DNA from: Rhodovulum adriaticum
Lineage (GTDB): Bacteria; Pseudomonadota; Alphaproteobacteria; Rhodobacterales; Rhodobacteraceae
NCBI RefSeq assembly: GCF_004345735.1
Contig: NZ_SLXL01000007.1
Span: 62,001-126,000 of the forward strand
Direction: 5' to 3'
Length of the DNA stretch: 64,000 bases
Made by a program: the position numbers and the translations under genes. How positions within the stretch are numbered: position 1 is the stretch's first letter; every line of letters starts with the position of its first letter. Of the stretch, positions 38,630 to 48,084 are shown in pieces. The notes beneath the pieces are model-generated. The model saw only the letters and a program-made list of their open reading frames with translations. It made no database searches and was not told the DNA's origin.

Positions 38630-39829
38630 CTAGCCCCCGCGCGTGTCTTGCGGGGCAAGACGCGCCAGCGCCCGGCCCAGATCGGCCAGGTCGCCGCGCA
38701 GGTCGGTCACGGTTTCCTGCCGCCCGGCGGCGATTTCCTCCAGGATGCGCAGCAGTTGCACATCGATCGAACGCAGGCGCATCCGCACCTCGGCATCAGC
38801 CAGCGACCCCTCTTCGCCCATGCGCGCCTCGATCGCGGTGGCGGCGCGTTCCTGCCCCTCGGCCACGCGCGCCAACGCCTCGGTCAGAGTGTGGCTGTCG
38901 CCGCGCTGCGCCTCCATCGCGGTGCCCAGGGTTTCCACCGCATCGGCCAGCGCACCGACCCGCTGTTCCAGCGCGCGGCGTTCCGCATCGGATCGTTCGA
39001 ACAGATCGTGCAGGCCCGCCATCCGGTCGGCCAACTGATCCAGCGTGGCAGCCAGCAGCCCGGCCTCACCGCCGGTTTCGCCCTCCTCCTCGCCCGAGGA
39101 AAAGCCAAGCCGCGTGATCGTGGACAGCCATTCCTCCAGTTCCTGGTAGAAACGGTTCTGGCCGTGCCCCACGAAAAGTTCCAGCAACCCCACCACCAGC
39201 GACCCGGCCAGCCCCAGCAGGGAGGAGGCAAAGGCCGTGCCCATGCCGCCCAACTGTGCCTCCAGCCCGCTCATCAACCGGCCAAAGACCTCAACCCCGC
39301 CCTCGCCCTCTTGCGGGGCAAGCGAGCGGATGGTTTCGACCACCGCCGGAACGGTCGTGGCCAGCCCGTAGAACGTGCCCAGAAGGCCCAGGAAAATCAG
39401 CAGGCTGGTGATGTAGCGGGTGATGTCCCGCGCTTCCTCGATCCGGGTGGCGACGGATTCCAGGATTGACCGGGCCGAGGCCGCGCCGATCTGCATCCGC
39501 TTGCCCCGCTTGCGCAGCAGCGCGGCCAGCGGCGCCAGCAGCCGCGGCGCCCGCGTGGCCGAGGCCCCGTCGCGACCGGCCGCAAAATCCTCGATCCAGC
39601 GGACCGAGGCGATCAGTTGCGCCGCTTGCAGGAAACAGGCCAGCAGCCCGACCACAAAGACGAACAGGATCACGCCGTTCAGATAGGGGTTGGCCAGAAA
39701 GACCGGCGCCACCTGCGGATAGGCGATATAGGCCCCGGCCGAGAACAGCGCCACGGCCAGCAGCATCAGCAGCACCTGGCGCAGCGGTCGGGAAAACTGC
39801 GGCGTGGCCTCGCGGTCGGTCATGTCCAT
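38630..39829 (-). CDS. MotA/TolQ/ExbB-like proton channel protein
   Basis: This 399-residue membrane protein has four predicted helices. The first pair is near the N-terminus (VLLMLLAVALFSAGAYIAY and GVILFVFVVGLLACFLQAA). The second pair includes ITSLLIFLGLLGTFYGLATTVPAVV and GGMGTAFASSLLGLAGSLVVGLLELFVGHGQ, which is the MotA/ExbB proton-channel signature. A C-terminal cytoplasmic helical tail of about 170 residues follows. It precedes the OmpA-like gene by 3 bases; together they look like an ion-driven stator. The ATG at 39829 (MDMTDREAT) follows AGGA. The role is unknown; classical flagellar and TonB partners are absent nearby. Confidence 0.85.
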   Translation of the reverse strand: MDMTDREATPQFSRPLRQVLLMLLAVALFSAGAYIAYPQVAPVFLANPYLNGVILFVFVVGLLACFLQAAQLIASVRWIEDFAAGRDGASATRAPRLLAPLAALLRKRGKRMQIGAASARSILESVATRIEEARDITRYITSLLIFLGLLGTFYGLATTVPAVVETIRSLAPQEGEGGVEVFGRLMSGLEAQLGGMGTAFASSLLGLAGSLVVGLLELFVGHGQNRFYQELEEWLSTITRLGFSSGEEEGETGGEAGLLAATLDQLADRMAGLHDLFERSDAERRALEQRVGALADAVETLGTAMEAQRGDSHTLTEALARVAEGQERAATAIEARMGEEGSLADAEVRMRLRSIDVQLLRILEEIAAGRQETVTDLRGDLADLGRALARLAPQDTRGG

Positions 39830-39896
39830 GAAAGGGGTCCTGACGCGCTTGTTCCTTGCGCGGGACACTAGGCCAAGCCCGCCGCCCGGACAACAT

Positions 39897-40427
39897 TCAA
39901 TCCCGTGACAGCGCCCGCACCCGGTTCACCAGCCACGCCATATCGGGATCGTCGATGCCCAGTTCGGCCAGGTGGGCAGCGGTGTTGAACAGGTATTCAT
40001 CGTTCGGCCCCATGCCGCCGCGGGCGCGGGCGATGATCTGCGCCTGATCCTCCAGCGGCAGGCCGCCGCAATACTGGACGTGCTCGGGGTCGATGACATA
40101 GGCCAGCACGGGCATCGGGCCGTCGGCCTCGACCTCCAGCTCCGTTTCAAGGTAGGCCGAGGAAATCAATTCCCGCTCGCGCAGATAGGCCAGCGACGCC
40201 GCTTCGGTGCCCGGTTCGGCGCGCAGCGCCACCCCATCGCAGGCGGCCCCCGCCATCGCGTCCAGCGCCAGCACCAGCCCCGGCGCCGTTTCTGTGCCCC
40301 GATGGTGGATAGAGCGCATGCAGAAACTGCGATGCCACCCCTCCAGCCGGGCAAGCCGACGCTCTGCCACCGGGAAACCGGGGTTCCACAGCAGCGATCC
40401 GTATCCGAAGACCCACAAGTCGCGCAT
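39897..40427 (-). CDS. chaC: Glutathione-specific gamma-glutamylcyclotransferase ChaC
   Basis: ChaC cleaves glutathione to 5-oxoproline and Cys-Gly. The 176-residue product starts MRDLWVFGYGSLLWNPGFP, with the substrate-binding GYGSL, and later has AYLRERELISSAYLE, where the catalytic glutamate follows the YLxxRE motif. Length is typical of ChaC. The ATG at 40427 is favoured over the longer upstream frame because GYGSL should lie within about ten residues of the start. It is divergent from the DUF2125 gene. Confidence 0.92.
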   Translation of the reverse strand: MRDLWVFGYGSLLWNPGFPVAERRLARLEGWHRSFCMRSIHHRGTETAPGLVLALDAMAGAACDGVALRAEPGTEAASLAYLRERELISSAYLETELEVEADGPMPVLAYVIDPEHVQYCGGLPLEDQAQIIARARGGMGPNDEYLFNTAAHLAELGIDDPDMAWLVNRVRALSRD

Positions 40428-40491
40428 CCGTCTGGTCCTTTCTGACTGCCCCCTGTAAACCTGATCGCGGCGCAAAGCGAAAGGGGCCGGG

Positions 40492-41493
40492 ATGCGCGTT
40501 CTGCTGGGACTTGTCACGCTGTTGGCGGTGATCTGGGCGGGCTACTGGGCGCTGGCCGCGCGCGGGCTGGAAACCGGCCTGTCCCGATGGGTAGAGGCAC
40601 GCCGGGCCGAAGGCTGGGCCGCGGATTACGCCGGGCTGGCCGTCACGGGCTTTCCCGCACGGTTCGACACCGCCTTTACCGGGCTTAGCCTGGCCGACCC
40701 GGAAACCGGGCTGGCGTGGTCGGCACCGCATTTTGCCTTCACCGCCGCCAGCCACCGCCCGCAAGCGATCACCGCGATCTGGCCGCCCAGCCAGCAGATC
40801 GCCACCCCCCGCGAAAAGATCGCCGTGAACGCGGCCCTGATGCAGGGGCGGCTGGAATTTCGCCCCGGCCCGGCGCTGGCCCTGATCGGGGCGGATTACC
40901 GGTTCGAGGATCTGCGCCTGACCTCTACCGCGGGCTGGATGGCGGCGGCGGGCCGGGCCGATCTGACCTCGGCGGCGGTCGAGGGGCAGGCAGATGTGCA
41001 GATGATCGACCTGCAGGCCCAGGCCATGCGCCCGCCCGCCCGGCTGCTGGCGCGGCTGGACCGGGCCGGGGTGTTGCCCGACGTGTTCGACCGCTTGGCG
41101 ATGCGCGCGACGCTCAGCTTCGATGCGCCTTGGGACCGTCGCGCGGTCGAGGATCGGCGCCCGCAGATCACGCGGCTGGACCTGGACAGCCTGGATGCGA
41201 AATGGGGCGACCTGGAACTGCGCGCCGCCGGTACGCTGGAGGTGGACGCCCAGGGCCTGCCGCAGGGCACGCTGACCCTGCGCGCCACCAACTGGCGCGA
41301 AATGGTGGAAATCGCCCGCGCCTCGGGCCAGCTGCCTGCGGGGGTTGCCGACAACCTGACCCGCGCGCTGGCCTTTCTGGCGGGGCGGTCGGGCCGCCCC
41401 GAAACGCTGGACATCCCCTTGCGCTTTGCCGGGGGCAGCACATGGTTGGGGCCCGTGCCCGTAGGCCCGGCGCCGGATTTCACGATCCGCTAG
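40492..41493 (+). CDS. DUF2125 family protein
   Basis: This is a 333-residue protein with one N-terminal membrane helix or uncleaved signal (about 3-24, VLLGLVTLLAVIWAGYWAL), then a long periplasmic beta-rich region with repeated ADLTSAAVEGQADVQ-like and GTLEVDAQGLPQGTLTLRATNW strands. This matches the DUF2125 family found in Rhodobacteraceae. Function is unknown; the architecture resembles AsmA/DUF490-like envelope proteins. It converges with hrpB, with 6 bases between. Confidence 0.8.
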   Translation: MRVLLGLVTLLAVIWAGYWALAARGLETGLSRWVEARRAEGWAADYAGLAVTGFPARFDTAFTGLSLADPETGLAWSAPHFAFTAASHRPQAITAIWPPSQQIATPREKIAVNAALMQGRLEFRPGPALALIGADYRFEDLRLTSTAGWMAAAGRADLTSAAVEGQADVQMIDLQAQAMRPPARLLARLDRAGVLPDVFDRLAMRATLSFDAPWDRRAVEDRRPQITRLDLDSLDAKWGDLELRAAGTLEVDAQGLPQGTLTLRATNWREMVEIARASGQLPAGVADNLTRALAFLAGRSGRPETLDIPLRFAGGSTWLGPVPVGPAPDFTIR

Positions 41494-41499
41494 GGTCGC

Positions 41500-43941
41500 T
41501 TATCCGCGCGGCTTGGCCCGGCGGGTGGGCGCGGCCTGTGTCGGATCCTCGGGCCAGGGGTGCCTGGGATAGCGGCCGCGCATGTCCTTGCGCACATCGG
41601 CATAGCTATTGGCCCAGAAGCCGGGCAAATCCATCGTCACCTGAACCGGACGGCGCGCGGGCGACAGCAGCGTAATCCGCAGGGGCAGGCGTTTCGGCCC
41701 GATCACCGGGTGCACGGTGACGCCGAACATTTCCTGCAGGCGCACCTCAATCCCCGGGGCCTCGCCGCTGTAGTCGATGGGCACCTTGCTGCCCAGCGGG
41801 GTTTCGAAATGGGCGGGGGCCAGCCGGTCCACGATTTGCTGCTCGTCCCAGTCCAGCGCGGCGCGCAACGCGGGCAGCATGTCGAAGCGGCGCCACTCCT
41901 CTGCGGTTTTCACGCCGTTCAGATGCGGCAACAGCCAATCGTCCAGCCGCCCCATCAGCCCATCGTCGGAAAAATCGGGCAAATCCGCCCCCTCGGCCCG
42001 CAGCATTTCCACCCGCGCCTGAAACCGCCGCGCGGCATCGGACCAGGACAGGCCAAGGGCGCGCACGCCGTCCAGCATGGCGGTTGCCACGGCATCGGGC
42101 GGGGCATCCTTCCATTGGCGGTCATCCAGCACCAGCGCGCCGAAGCGTTCCTGCCGCCGGGTCCGCACCCGGTTTTCACGCCGCGACCAGGCGCAGACAT
42201 CGTGCCAGCCGATGGCATCCCCATGCACCGCGCGCAGCTCGCCCTCGGACAGGGCGGCGGCCAGGCGAATGCGCGCCTCGCGCGGGTCGCCATCCAGATC
42301 CAGCGCCACCAGCAGCCGCTGCCCGGCCAGCGGGTCGCCGGGGTCCAGCGCCGCCCCCTTGCCCCCCGACAGGACATAGCGCGGATCGTCCCCCTTGCGG
42401 CGCAGCCCCACCCGGTCGGGATAGGCCAGCGCGGCCATTTCCCCCGCGCTGATCGGGCGGGGGATGTCGGGCGCGCGGGCGGCCAGCCGCCTGGCCTCTG
42501 CCCGGATGCGGGACAGCGCACCCCGGTCGGGCGGCACGGGCAGGTTGGCGCGCGGATCGTCCAGCGCGCGCAGCCGCAGGGCCAGATCGCTGCCCGCCCC
42601 GCGCAGCGGGTCGCGGTCCTGCACCAGCGCGGCCAGCGGCGCGGCCTGCTTGCCTGCCACGGCCAGCATGTGCCCCAGCCGCGGATGCACCGGCAGCGCG
42701 GCCAGCGCGCGACCATGATCGGTGATGCGCCCTGCCCCGTCCAGCGCGCCCAGTTGCCCCAGCAACGCGCGCGCCTCGGCAAAGGCGCCTGGATTGGGCG
42801 GCGTCAGAAAGGCCATATCGGCAGGGTCTGCTGCCCCCCACAGCGCCAGTTCCAGCGCAAGGCCTGTCAGGTCGCCGGCCTCGATCTCGGCCGGGGGGAA
42901 AGCGGCCAGCGCGCCCTCCTCCCCCTTGATCCAGAGGCGATAACAGGTGCCGGGCGCAACCCGGCCCGCCCGGCCCCGGCGCTGCTCGGCCTCGGCCCGG
43001 GTCACCCGTTCTGTCACCAGCCGGGACATGCCCGAATTGGGATCGAACCGCGCCCGCCGCGCCCGGCCCGCATCGACCACCACCCGCACATCCTGAATCG
43101 TCAGCGAGGTTTCGGCGATAGAGGTCGCCAGCACCACCTTGCGCCCCTGCGGCGCCGGTGCAATCGCGGCGCGCTGCTCGGCAAAGGGCAGCGCGCCGTA
43201 TAGCGGGTGGATATGGCAATCGGGCGGCAGCCGCCCGTCCAGCGCCGCGGCTGTGCGGCGGATTTCGCCCTCGCCCGGCAGAAAGACCAGCACGCCGCCC
43301 TGCGTTTCAGCCACAGCCTCCGCGATCAGGTCGGCCGTCGCATCGGGCAGGCGGGCACCCTTGGGCAGGGGTTTGTCCAGCCACCGGGTTTCCACCGGAT
43401 AACTGCGCCCGGCAGAGGTGACGACAGGCGCATCGGCCATCAGCGCGGCCACCGGCGCAGCATCCAGCGTGGCCGACATCACCAGCACGACCAGATCGTC
43501 GCGCAGGGCCTCGCGCAGCTCCCATGTCAGGGCCAACCCCAGATCGGCGTTCAGGGACCGTTCGTGAAACTCGTCAAAGATCACCGCCCCCACGCCCGCC
43601 AGTTCGGGGTCGGACTGGATCATGCGGGTCAGGATGCCCTCGGTCACGACCTCGATCCGGGTGCCTTTGCCCACCTTGGTTTCACCGCGAATGCGATAGC
43701 CGACGGTCTGGCCCACCGCCTCGCCCAGGGTTTCGGCCATCCGTTCGGCGGCGGCACGCGCGGCCAGGCGGCGCGGTTCCAGCATCACGATACGGCCCTG
43801 TACCAGCCCGGCGGTCAGCAGGGCCAGCGGCACGCGGGTCGTCTTGCCCGCGCCGGGCGGGGCCTGCAACACGGCGCGGCGGGCGCGTTGCAGCGCGTCC
43901 AGCAGCCCCGGCAGGGCGTCGTCGATGGGCAGCGTGGTCAT
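41500..43941 (-). CDS. hrpB: ATP-dependent helicase HrpB
   Basis: HrpB is a DEAH/RHA-type superfamily 2 helicase. The 813-residue protein has Walker A APPGAGKTT (about 27-35), DEFHE in place of DEAH (VIFDEFHERSLNADLG), VMSATLD, and motif VI QRRGRAGRVAPGTCYRLW. The HrpB-specific C-terminal region ends GFWANSYADVRKDMRGRYPRHPWPEDP, which is diagnostic. The ATG at 43941 (MTTLPIDDALPGLLDALQRA) is the conserved start. It is divergent from meaB, with 100 bases between. The RNA or DNA target is not known. Confidence 0.95.
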   Translation of the reverse strand: MTTLPIDDALPGLLDALQRARRAVLQAPPGAGKTTRVPLALLTAGLVQGRIVMLEPRRLAARAAAERMAETLGEAVGQTVGYRIRGETKVGKGTRIEVVTEGILTRMIQSDPELAGVGAVIFDEFHERSLNADLGLALTWELREALRDDLVVLVMSATLDAAPVAALMADAPVVTSAGRSYPVETRWLDKPLPKGARLPDATADLIAEAVAETQGGVLVFLPGEGEIRRTAAALDGRLPPDCHIHPLYGALPFAEQRAAIAPAPQGRKVVLATSIAETSLTIQDVRVVVDAGRARRARFDPNSGMSRLVTERVTRAEAEQRRGRAGRVAPGTCYRLWIKGEEGALAAFPPAEIEAGDLTGLALELALWGAADPADMAFLTPPNPGAFAEARALLGQLGALDGAGRITDHGRALAALPVHPRLGHMLAVAGKQAAPLAALVQDRDPLRGAGSDLALRLRALDDPRANLPVPPDRGALSRIRAEARRLAARAPDIPRPISAGEMAALAYPDRVGLRRKGDDPRYVLSGGKGAALDPGDPLAGQRLLVALDLDGDPREARIRLAAALSEGELRAVHGDAIGWHDVCAWSRRENRVRTRRQERFGALVLDDRQWKDAPPDAVATAMLDGVRALGLSWSDAARRFQARVEMLRAEGADLPDFSDDGLMGRLDDWLLPHLNGVKTAEEWRRFDMLPALRAALDWDEQQIVDRLAPAHFETPLGSKVPIDYSGEAPGIEVRLQEMFGVTVHPVIGPKRLPLRITLLSPARRPVQVTMDLPGFWANSYADVRKDMRGRYPRHPWPEDPTQAAPTRRAKPRG

Positions 43942-44041
43942 GGCCCGGTTTATGGGCGAAACCGTCCGCCCCCGCCAGAGGGGTGGACACCCCCGCGCGC
44001 ACGCGGCAAGACGGTCCGGCCCGCAAGGACCGGAGGAGCCG

Positions 44042-45025
44042 ATGCAGACAGACGAGCTGGCCGAACGCATATGCAAGGGCGAACGCCGCGCGCTGGCCCG
44101 TGCGATCACCCTGGTTGAAAGCGGCCGGGCCGATCACCGGGAACAGGCACAGGCGCTGCTGGACCGGCTGACACGCGCGCCGGGCCAGGCGCTGCGGATC
44201 GGTCTGTCGGGAACGCCCGGGGTGGGCAAGTCCACCTTCATCGAAAGCTTCGGCATGATGCTGACCGGCCAGGGGCACAAGGTGGCGGTGCTGGCGGTCG
44301 ATCCCTCCTCGGCGCGCTCGGGCGGGTCGATCCTGGGCGACAAGACGCGGATGGAACATCTCAGCCGCGATCCCAACGCCTTTATCCGGCCCTCGCCCAG
44401 CCAGTCGGCCCTGGGCGGCGTGGCCCGCCGCACGCGCGAGGCGGTTGCCCTGTGCGAGGCCGCCGGCTTCGACATCGTGCTGATCGAGACCGTGGGCGTC
44501 GGCCAGTCCGAAACCATGGTGGCCGAGATGACCGACCTGTTCATCCTGCTGATGGCCCCCGCCGGCGGGGACGAGTTGCAGGGCGTCAAGCGCGGCATCA
44601 TGGAAATGGCCGACCTGATCCTGGTCAACAAGGCCGATGGCGATCTGAAACCGGCGGCCGAACGCACGCGGGCCGATTACGCGGGCGCCCTGCGCCTGCT
44701 GCGCCGCCGCCCGCAAGACCCCGAGGATTTCCCCAAGGCGATCTGCGTGTCCGCGGTGGCGCGCAGCGGGCTGGACCAGGCCTGGCAGGAAATGCAGACG
44801 CTGGCCGACTGGCGGCGCGACCACAGCCATTTCGACCGGCGCCGCGCCGAACAGGCGCGCTACTGGTTCGGGGAAGAGGTCCGCCGCGGCCTGCTGGCCC
44901 GGCTGGAAGAGGATGCCGAGGCCCGCGCGCGCATGGCCACCCTGGGCGAACAGGTGGCCAAGGGCGACCTGACCGTGGCCCGCGCCACCGCCCAGATGCT
45001 GGCCACGCTGGGGGTGCATCGGTGA
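44042..45025 (+). CDS. meaB: Methylmalonyl-CoA mutase-associated GTPase MeaB
   Basis: MeaB is a P-loop GTPase of the G3E family that loads and protects adenosylcobalamin on methylmalonyl-CoA mutase. The 327-residue protein has Walker A GTPGVGKST (about 58-66), VDPSSARSGGSILGDKTRM, IETVGVGQSE (Walker B/switch II) and NKAD for guanine. Start ATG 44042 follows GGAGG. The mutase gene is not in this window. Its stop overlaps the start of the next gene as GTGA. Confidence 0.95.
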   Translation: MQTDELAERICKGERRALARAITLVESGRADHREQAQALLDRLTRAPGQALRIGLSGTPGVGKSTFIESFGMMLTGQGHKVAVLAVDPSSARSGGSILGDKTRMEHLSRDPNAFIRPSPSQSALGGVARRTREAVALCEAAGFDIVLIETVGVGQSETMVAEMTDLFILLMAPAGGDELQGVKRGIMEMADLILVNKADGDLKPAAERTRADYAGALRLLRRRPQDPEDFPKAICVSAVARSGLDQAWQEMQTLADWRRDHSHFDRRRAEQARYWFGEEVRRGLLARLEEDAEARARMATLGEQVAKGDLTVARATAQMLATLGVHR

Positions 45026-45762
45026 AACCCTTTCTGGTGCTGCAACTGCGCCCCGAAACCGAGGCGTCCGACGACGAATTCGCGGCAATCCTGCGCAAGG
45101 GCGGGTTGACCCCCGATCAGGCCCAGCGCATTCGCCTGGACCAGGGACCGCTGCCCGAAGGGTTGTCGCTGGACACCTATTCCGGCGTGATCGTGGGCGG
45201 GGGGCCGGGCTGTGTGTCGGACCCGGCCGACCGGAAATCCTGCATCGAGGCCCGGATCGAGGATGCGGTGATGGGATTGATGCCCGAGATCACCGCACGC
45301 GACCTGCCCTTCATGGGGTGTTGCTATGGCATCGGGATCCTGGCCCATCACCTGGGCGCGCCGGTCACGAAAGAGCGGTATTCCGAACCCGTGGGCGCCA
45401 CCACCTGCGTCCTGACGCAAGCGGGCCGCGACGATCCGCTGTTGGCGGGCGTGCCCGACAGTTTCCGCGCCTTCGTCGGCCACAAGGAGGCGGTGCAGGC
45501 GCTGCCCGCGGGCTGTGTGCACCTTCTGGCCTCGGAACCCTGCCCCTACCAGATGATCCGGTTCGGGCAGAACGTCTATGCCACCCAGTTCCACCCCGAA
45601 GCCGACAGCGACGGGTTCGAGGTGCGGATTCGCATCTACAAGGATCGCGGCTATTTTCCGCCCGAAACCGCCGCCGATCTGGTGGCGATGTGCCGGGCCG
45701 AGGACGTGCATGTGCCCGAGGGGATACTGCAACGCTTCGTGACGCGCTATGCGCGGGATTAA
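45022..45762 (+). CDS. Class I glutamine amidotransferase-like protein
   Basis: This 246-residue protein has the triad-type glutamine amidotransferase fold. The nucleophile elbow is FMGCCYGIGI (about 96-105), and the His and Glu are in YATQFHPEADSDGF (about 192-205). It stands alone without a synthetase domain, like other GMP-synthase-like amidotransferases that may cleave gamma-glutamyl amines. The GTG start at 45022 lies in a GTGA overlap with the meaB stop, so the two are translationally coupled. Confidence 0.85.
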   Translation: MKPFLVLQLRPETEASDDEFAAILRKGGLTPDQAQRIRLDQGPLPEGLSLDTYSGVIVGGGPGCVSDPADRKSCIEARIEDAVMGLMPEITARDLPFMGCCYGIGILAHHLGAPVTKERYSEPVGATTCVLTQAGRDDPLLAGVPDSFRAFVGHKEAVQALPAGCVHLLASEPCPYQMIRFGQNVYATQFHPEADSDGFEVRIRIYKDRGYFPPETAADLVAMCRAEDVHVPEGILQRFVTRYARD

Positions 45763-45875
45763 GGCGCGATGAATCGCTTGACGCCCCCCGCGATTGCCCT
45801 TAGTAGACCCGGACGGAATTCGCGGCGCTGCCCCGGGCGGCGCCGATTGCATTATTCGAGACAAGGAAGAACCCC

Positions 45876-46163
45876 ATGTCGCGCGTCTGCGAACTGACCG
45901 GAAAAGGGCCGATGGTCGGCAACAATGTCAGCCACGCCAACAACAAGACCAAGCGCCGGTTCCTGCCGAACCTCAACGACGTGACGCTGATCTCGGACAC
46001 GTTGGGCCGGTCGTTCAAGCTGCGCGTGTCGTCCTCGGCGCTGCGCACGGTGGACCACCGCGGCGGCCTGGACGCGTTCCTGGCCCGCGCCAAGGATGCG
46101 GAGCTGTCCGACAAGGCGCTGAAGATCAAGAAGGACATCGAAAAGGCCCAGGCGACCGCCTGA
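45876..46163 (+). CDS. rpmB: 50S ribosomal protein L28
   Basis: L28 is a 95-residue large-subunit ribosomal protein. [33 protein letters not shown] is its typical N-terminus, with a C-terminal extension usual for alphaproteobacteria. AAGGAAGA precedes the ATG, and a clear terminator follows. Confidence 0.97.
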   Translation: MSRVCELTGKGPMVGNNVSHANNKTKRRFLPNLNDVTLISDTLGRSFKLRVSSSALRTVDHRGGLDAFLARAKDAELSDKALKIKKDIEKAQATA

Positions 46164-46188
46164 TCCCCTTCGGTTTCCGAAATGCAGG

Positions 46189-46215
46189 CCCCGCGTGGTT
46201 TCACGCGGGGTTTTT
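46189..46215 (+). terminator. Rho-independent terminator after rpmB
   Basis: CCCCGCGTG (46189-46197), a GTTT loop and CACGCGGGG (46202-46210) are followed directly by TTTTT. This is a textbook intrinsic terminator. Confidence 0.92.
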
Positions 46216-46299
46216 GCGTTTCGGGACGCTCCCGCCCCCGGTCGGCGCGGGCAGGCCCGCTTGTCCGGCGTTGGGCCGGGCCGCGCCCGCGATGCGGGC

Positions 46300-46340
46300 G
46301 CGGGTGGGTATTTGGACCAAGAAGAACGGGCACGCGGGGC
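46300..46340 (+). repeat. Dispersed short repeat, copy 3
   Basis: GGTATTTGGACCAAGAAGAA at 46307-46326, then CGGGCACGC, matches the copy at 22708-22727 over the whole core and is again preceded by a G/C-rich inverted stretch (GCCCGCGATGCGGGC at 46285-46299). It lies between the rpmB terminator and the copper chaperone gene. Confidence 0.65.
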
Positions 46341-46401
46341 CTTGGCCCCCGGTCGCGCGCGGCCTAGAACGGACGGCGCGCGACAAGGGAGAGGAGCGAA
46401 G

Positions 46402-46890
46402 ATGGGTTTGAAACAGGGAATCATCGGCGGGCTGATTGCCCTTGGGCTGGCCGGGCCGGCCCTTGCGGGCGAGATCGCGATCACCGACCCGTATGCGCGG
46501 GCCTCGACGATGATGTCGAAATCCGGTGCGGCCTTCATGGTGATCGAAAATGCGGGGACGCAAGACGACCGGCTGGTCGCGGCGACCTCGGACGTGGCGG
46601 CCAAGGTGGAGCTGCACACCCACGAGGAAGACGCCAACGGCGTGATGCGCATGGTCGAGGTCGAGGAGGGTTTCGCCATTCCCGCAGGCGGGCAGCATGT
46701 GCTGGCGCGCGGCGGCGATCATGTGATGTTCCTGGGTCTGACCCGGCCGCTGGAACAGGGCGACATGGTGTCGGTCACGCTGACCTTTGAAAAGGCGGGC
46801 GAGATGGTAGTCGAGGTGCCGGTAGATCTGGAACGCGGCGCGGCCGGGGCCATGGGCGCGATGGGCGGCCACATGAAGATGGGCGACTGA
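46402..46890 (+). CDS. PCu(A)C-type periplasmic copper chaperone
   Basis: This 162-residue secreted protein has a signal peptide (about 1-22, ending GPALA) and the cupredoxin-like PCu(A)C domain. The copper motif appears as HTHEEDANGVMRM (about 72-84) and later GGDHVMF (H-x-M), the family's H...M...HxM pattern. Such proteins deliver copper to cytochrome oxidase. The C-terminus is Gly/Met rich (GAMGAMGGHMKMGD), which may also bind copper. GAGGAG precedes the ATG. Confidence 0.9.
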   Translation: MGLKQGIIGGLIALGLAGPALAGEIAITDPYARASTMMSKSGAAFMVIENAGTQDDRLVAATSDVAAKVELHTHEEDANGVMRMVEVEEGFAIPAGGQHVLARGGDHVMFLGLTRPLEQGDMVSVTLTFEKAGEMVVEVPVDLERGAAGAMGAMGGHMKMGD

Positions 46891-46897
46891 CCACGCC

Positions 46898-47590
46898 CTA
46901 TTCGCCCAGCATTTCGGCCACCCAGGCCGGGACGATGGCCGAGGCGCGCCCGTGGCGGGCCTCGGCGAAATCGGTGACGGTTTCGGACGGTTCCAGGTTC
47001 AGCTCCAGCGTGTGTGCGCCCGCGCGGGCGGCATCCTGCACGAAGGCCGCCGCCGGATAGACGCTGCCCGAGGTGCCGATCGCGACGAACAGATCGGCGG
47101 CGCGCAGGGCGTCCCAGATCGCCTCCATGTGATAGGGGAATTCCCCGAACCAGACGATATCGGGCCGCGTGGCGGGGGCAGTGCAGGACGGGCACTGATC
47201 GCCCGCGCGCATCCGGGACGGCGCGTCCCAGGTTTGCCCGCAGGCCGCGCAGCGGGCGCGGGTGATCGACCCGTGCATGTGCAGCACCGCCTGGCTGCCC
47301 GCGCGTTCGTGCAGGTCGTCGATTTTCTGGGTGACGATCAGCACCTCGCCGGGGCGGGCGGCCTGCAACCGGGCCAACGCGGCATGGGCGGCGTTTGGGA
47401 TGGCCTCGGCCGCGTTCTTGCGGCGGGCGTTGTAGAAATCGTGCACCAGCGCGGGGTTGCGGGCAAAGCCCTCGGGCGTGGCGACCTCGGACAGGTCATA
47501 ATTCTCCCACAACCCGCCCGCATCGCGGAAGGTGCCCAGCCCGCTTTCGGCCGAAATCCCGGCCCCGGTCAGAATCACGATCTTGGTCAT
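46898..47590 (-). CDS. cobB: NAD-dependent protein deacylase CobB (sirtuin)
   Basis: This is a 230-residue class III sirtuin that removes acyl groups from lysines using NAD. NAD-binding GAGISAESGLGTFR (about 9-22) is followed by FYNARRK, whose Tyr and Arg mark desuccinylase-capable sirtuins. The catalytic His lies in HMHGSI, and four zinc cysteines (CAAC, CPSC) follow. The ATG at 47590 is nine residues before the NAD motif. It is divergent from the phosphatase gene. Confidence 0.95.
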   Translation of the reverse strand: MTKIVILTGAGISAESGLGTFRDAGGLWENYDLSEVATPEGFARNPALVHDFYNARRKNAAEAIPNAAHAALARLQAARPGEVLIVTQKIDDLHERAGSQAVLHMHGSITRARCAACGQTWDAPSRMRAGDQCPSCTAPATRPDIVWFGEFPYHMEAIWDALRAADLFVAIGTSGSVYPAAAFVQDAARAGAHTLELNLEPSETVTDFAEARHGRASAIVPAWVAEMLGE

Positions 47591-47631
47591 CGCCGCCTCC
47601 TCGGCTATCAGTTTGCGCAAAGGAGGCCCGC

Positions 47632-48084
47632 ATGACCACCCGTATCCTGTTCGTCTGTCTTGGCAATATCTGCCGCTCGCCCACGGCCGAGGGGGTGTTT
47701 ACCGCCCTGGCCGAACAGGCGGGCGTGGCGGTGGACATCGACAGCGCCGGGACGGGCGGCTGGCATGTGGGCGATCCGCCCGACGCCCGCGCCCGGGCAG
47801 AGGCCGCGCGGCGTGGTTACGACATCAGCGGCCTGCGCGCCCGTCAGGCCCGGGCGGAGGATTTCGAGCGTTTCGACCTGATCCTGGCGATGGACCGGGC
47901 CAACCATGCCGCGCTGGAACGGATGCGGCCCGCGGGCAATGAAACGCCCGTGCGGCTGTTCCTGGATTACGCGAACAGCCCAAGGGACGAGGTGCCAGAC
48001 CCCTATTACGAGGGTGGGTTCGATCTGGTTCTGGACCTGATCGAGCAGGCCTCGCGCGGGTTGCTGGAGCAGATCGCCCGCTAA
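47632..48084 (+). CDS. Low-molecular-weight protein-tyrosine phosphatase
   Basis: This 150-residue protein has the CX5R phosphate loop at its N-terminus (VCLGNICRSPT, catalytic C9 and R15) and the general-acid Asp in DPYYEGGFD. It could act on tyrosine phosphates, for example in exopolysaccharide control, or as an arsenate reductase-like enzyme; the DPYY motif favours a phosphatase. AGGAGG precedes the ATG. It overlaps the stop of the next minus-strand gene by 4 bases. Confidence 0.93.
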   Translation: MTTRILFVCLGNICRSPTAEGVFTALAEQAGVAVDIDSAGTGGWHVGDPPDARARAEAARRGYDISGLRARQARAEDFERFDLILAMDRANHAALERMRPAGNETPVRLFLDYANSPRDEVPDPYYEGGFDLVLDLIEQASRGLLEQIAR

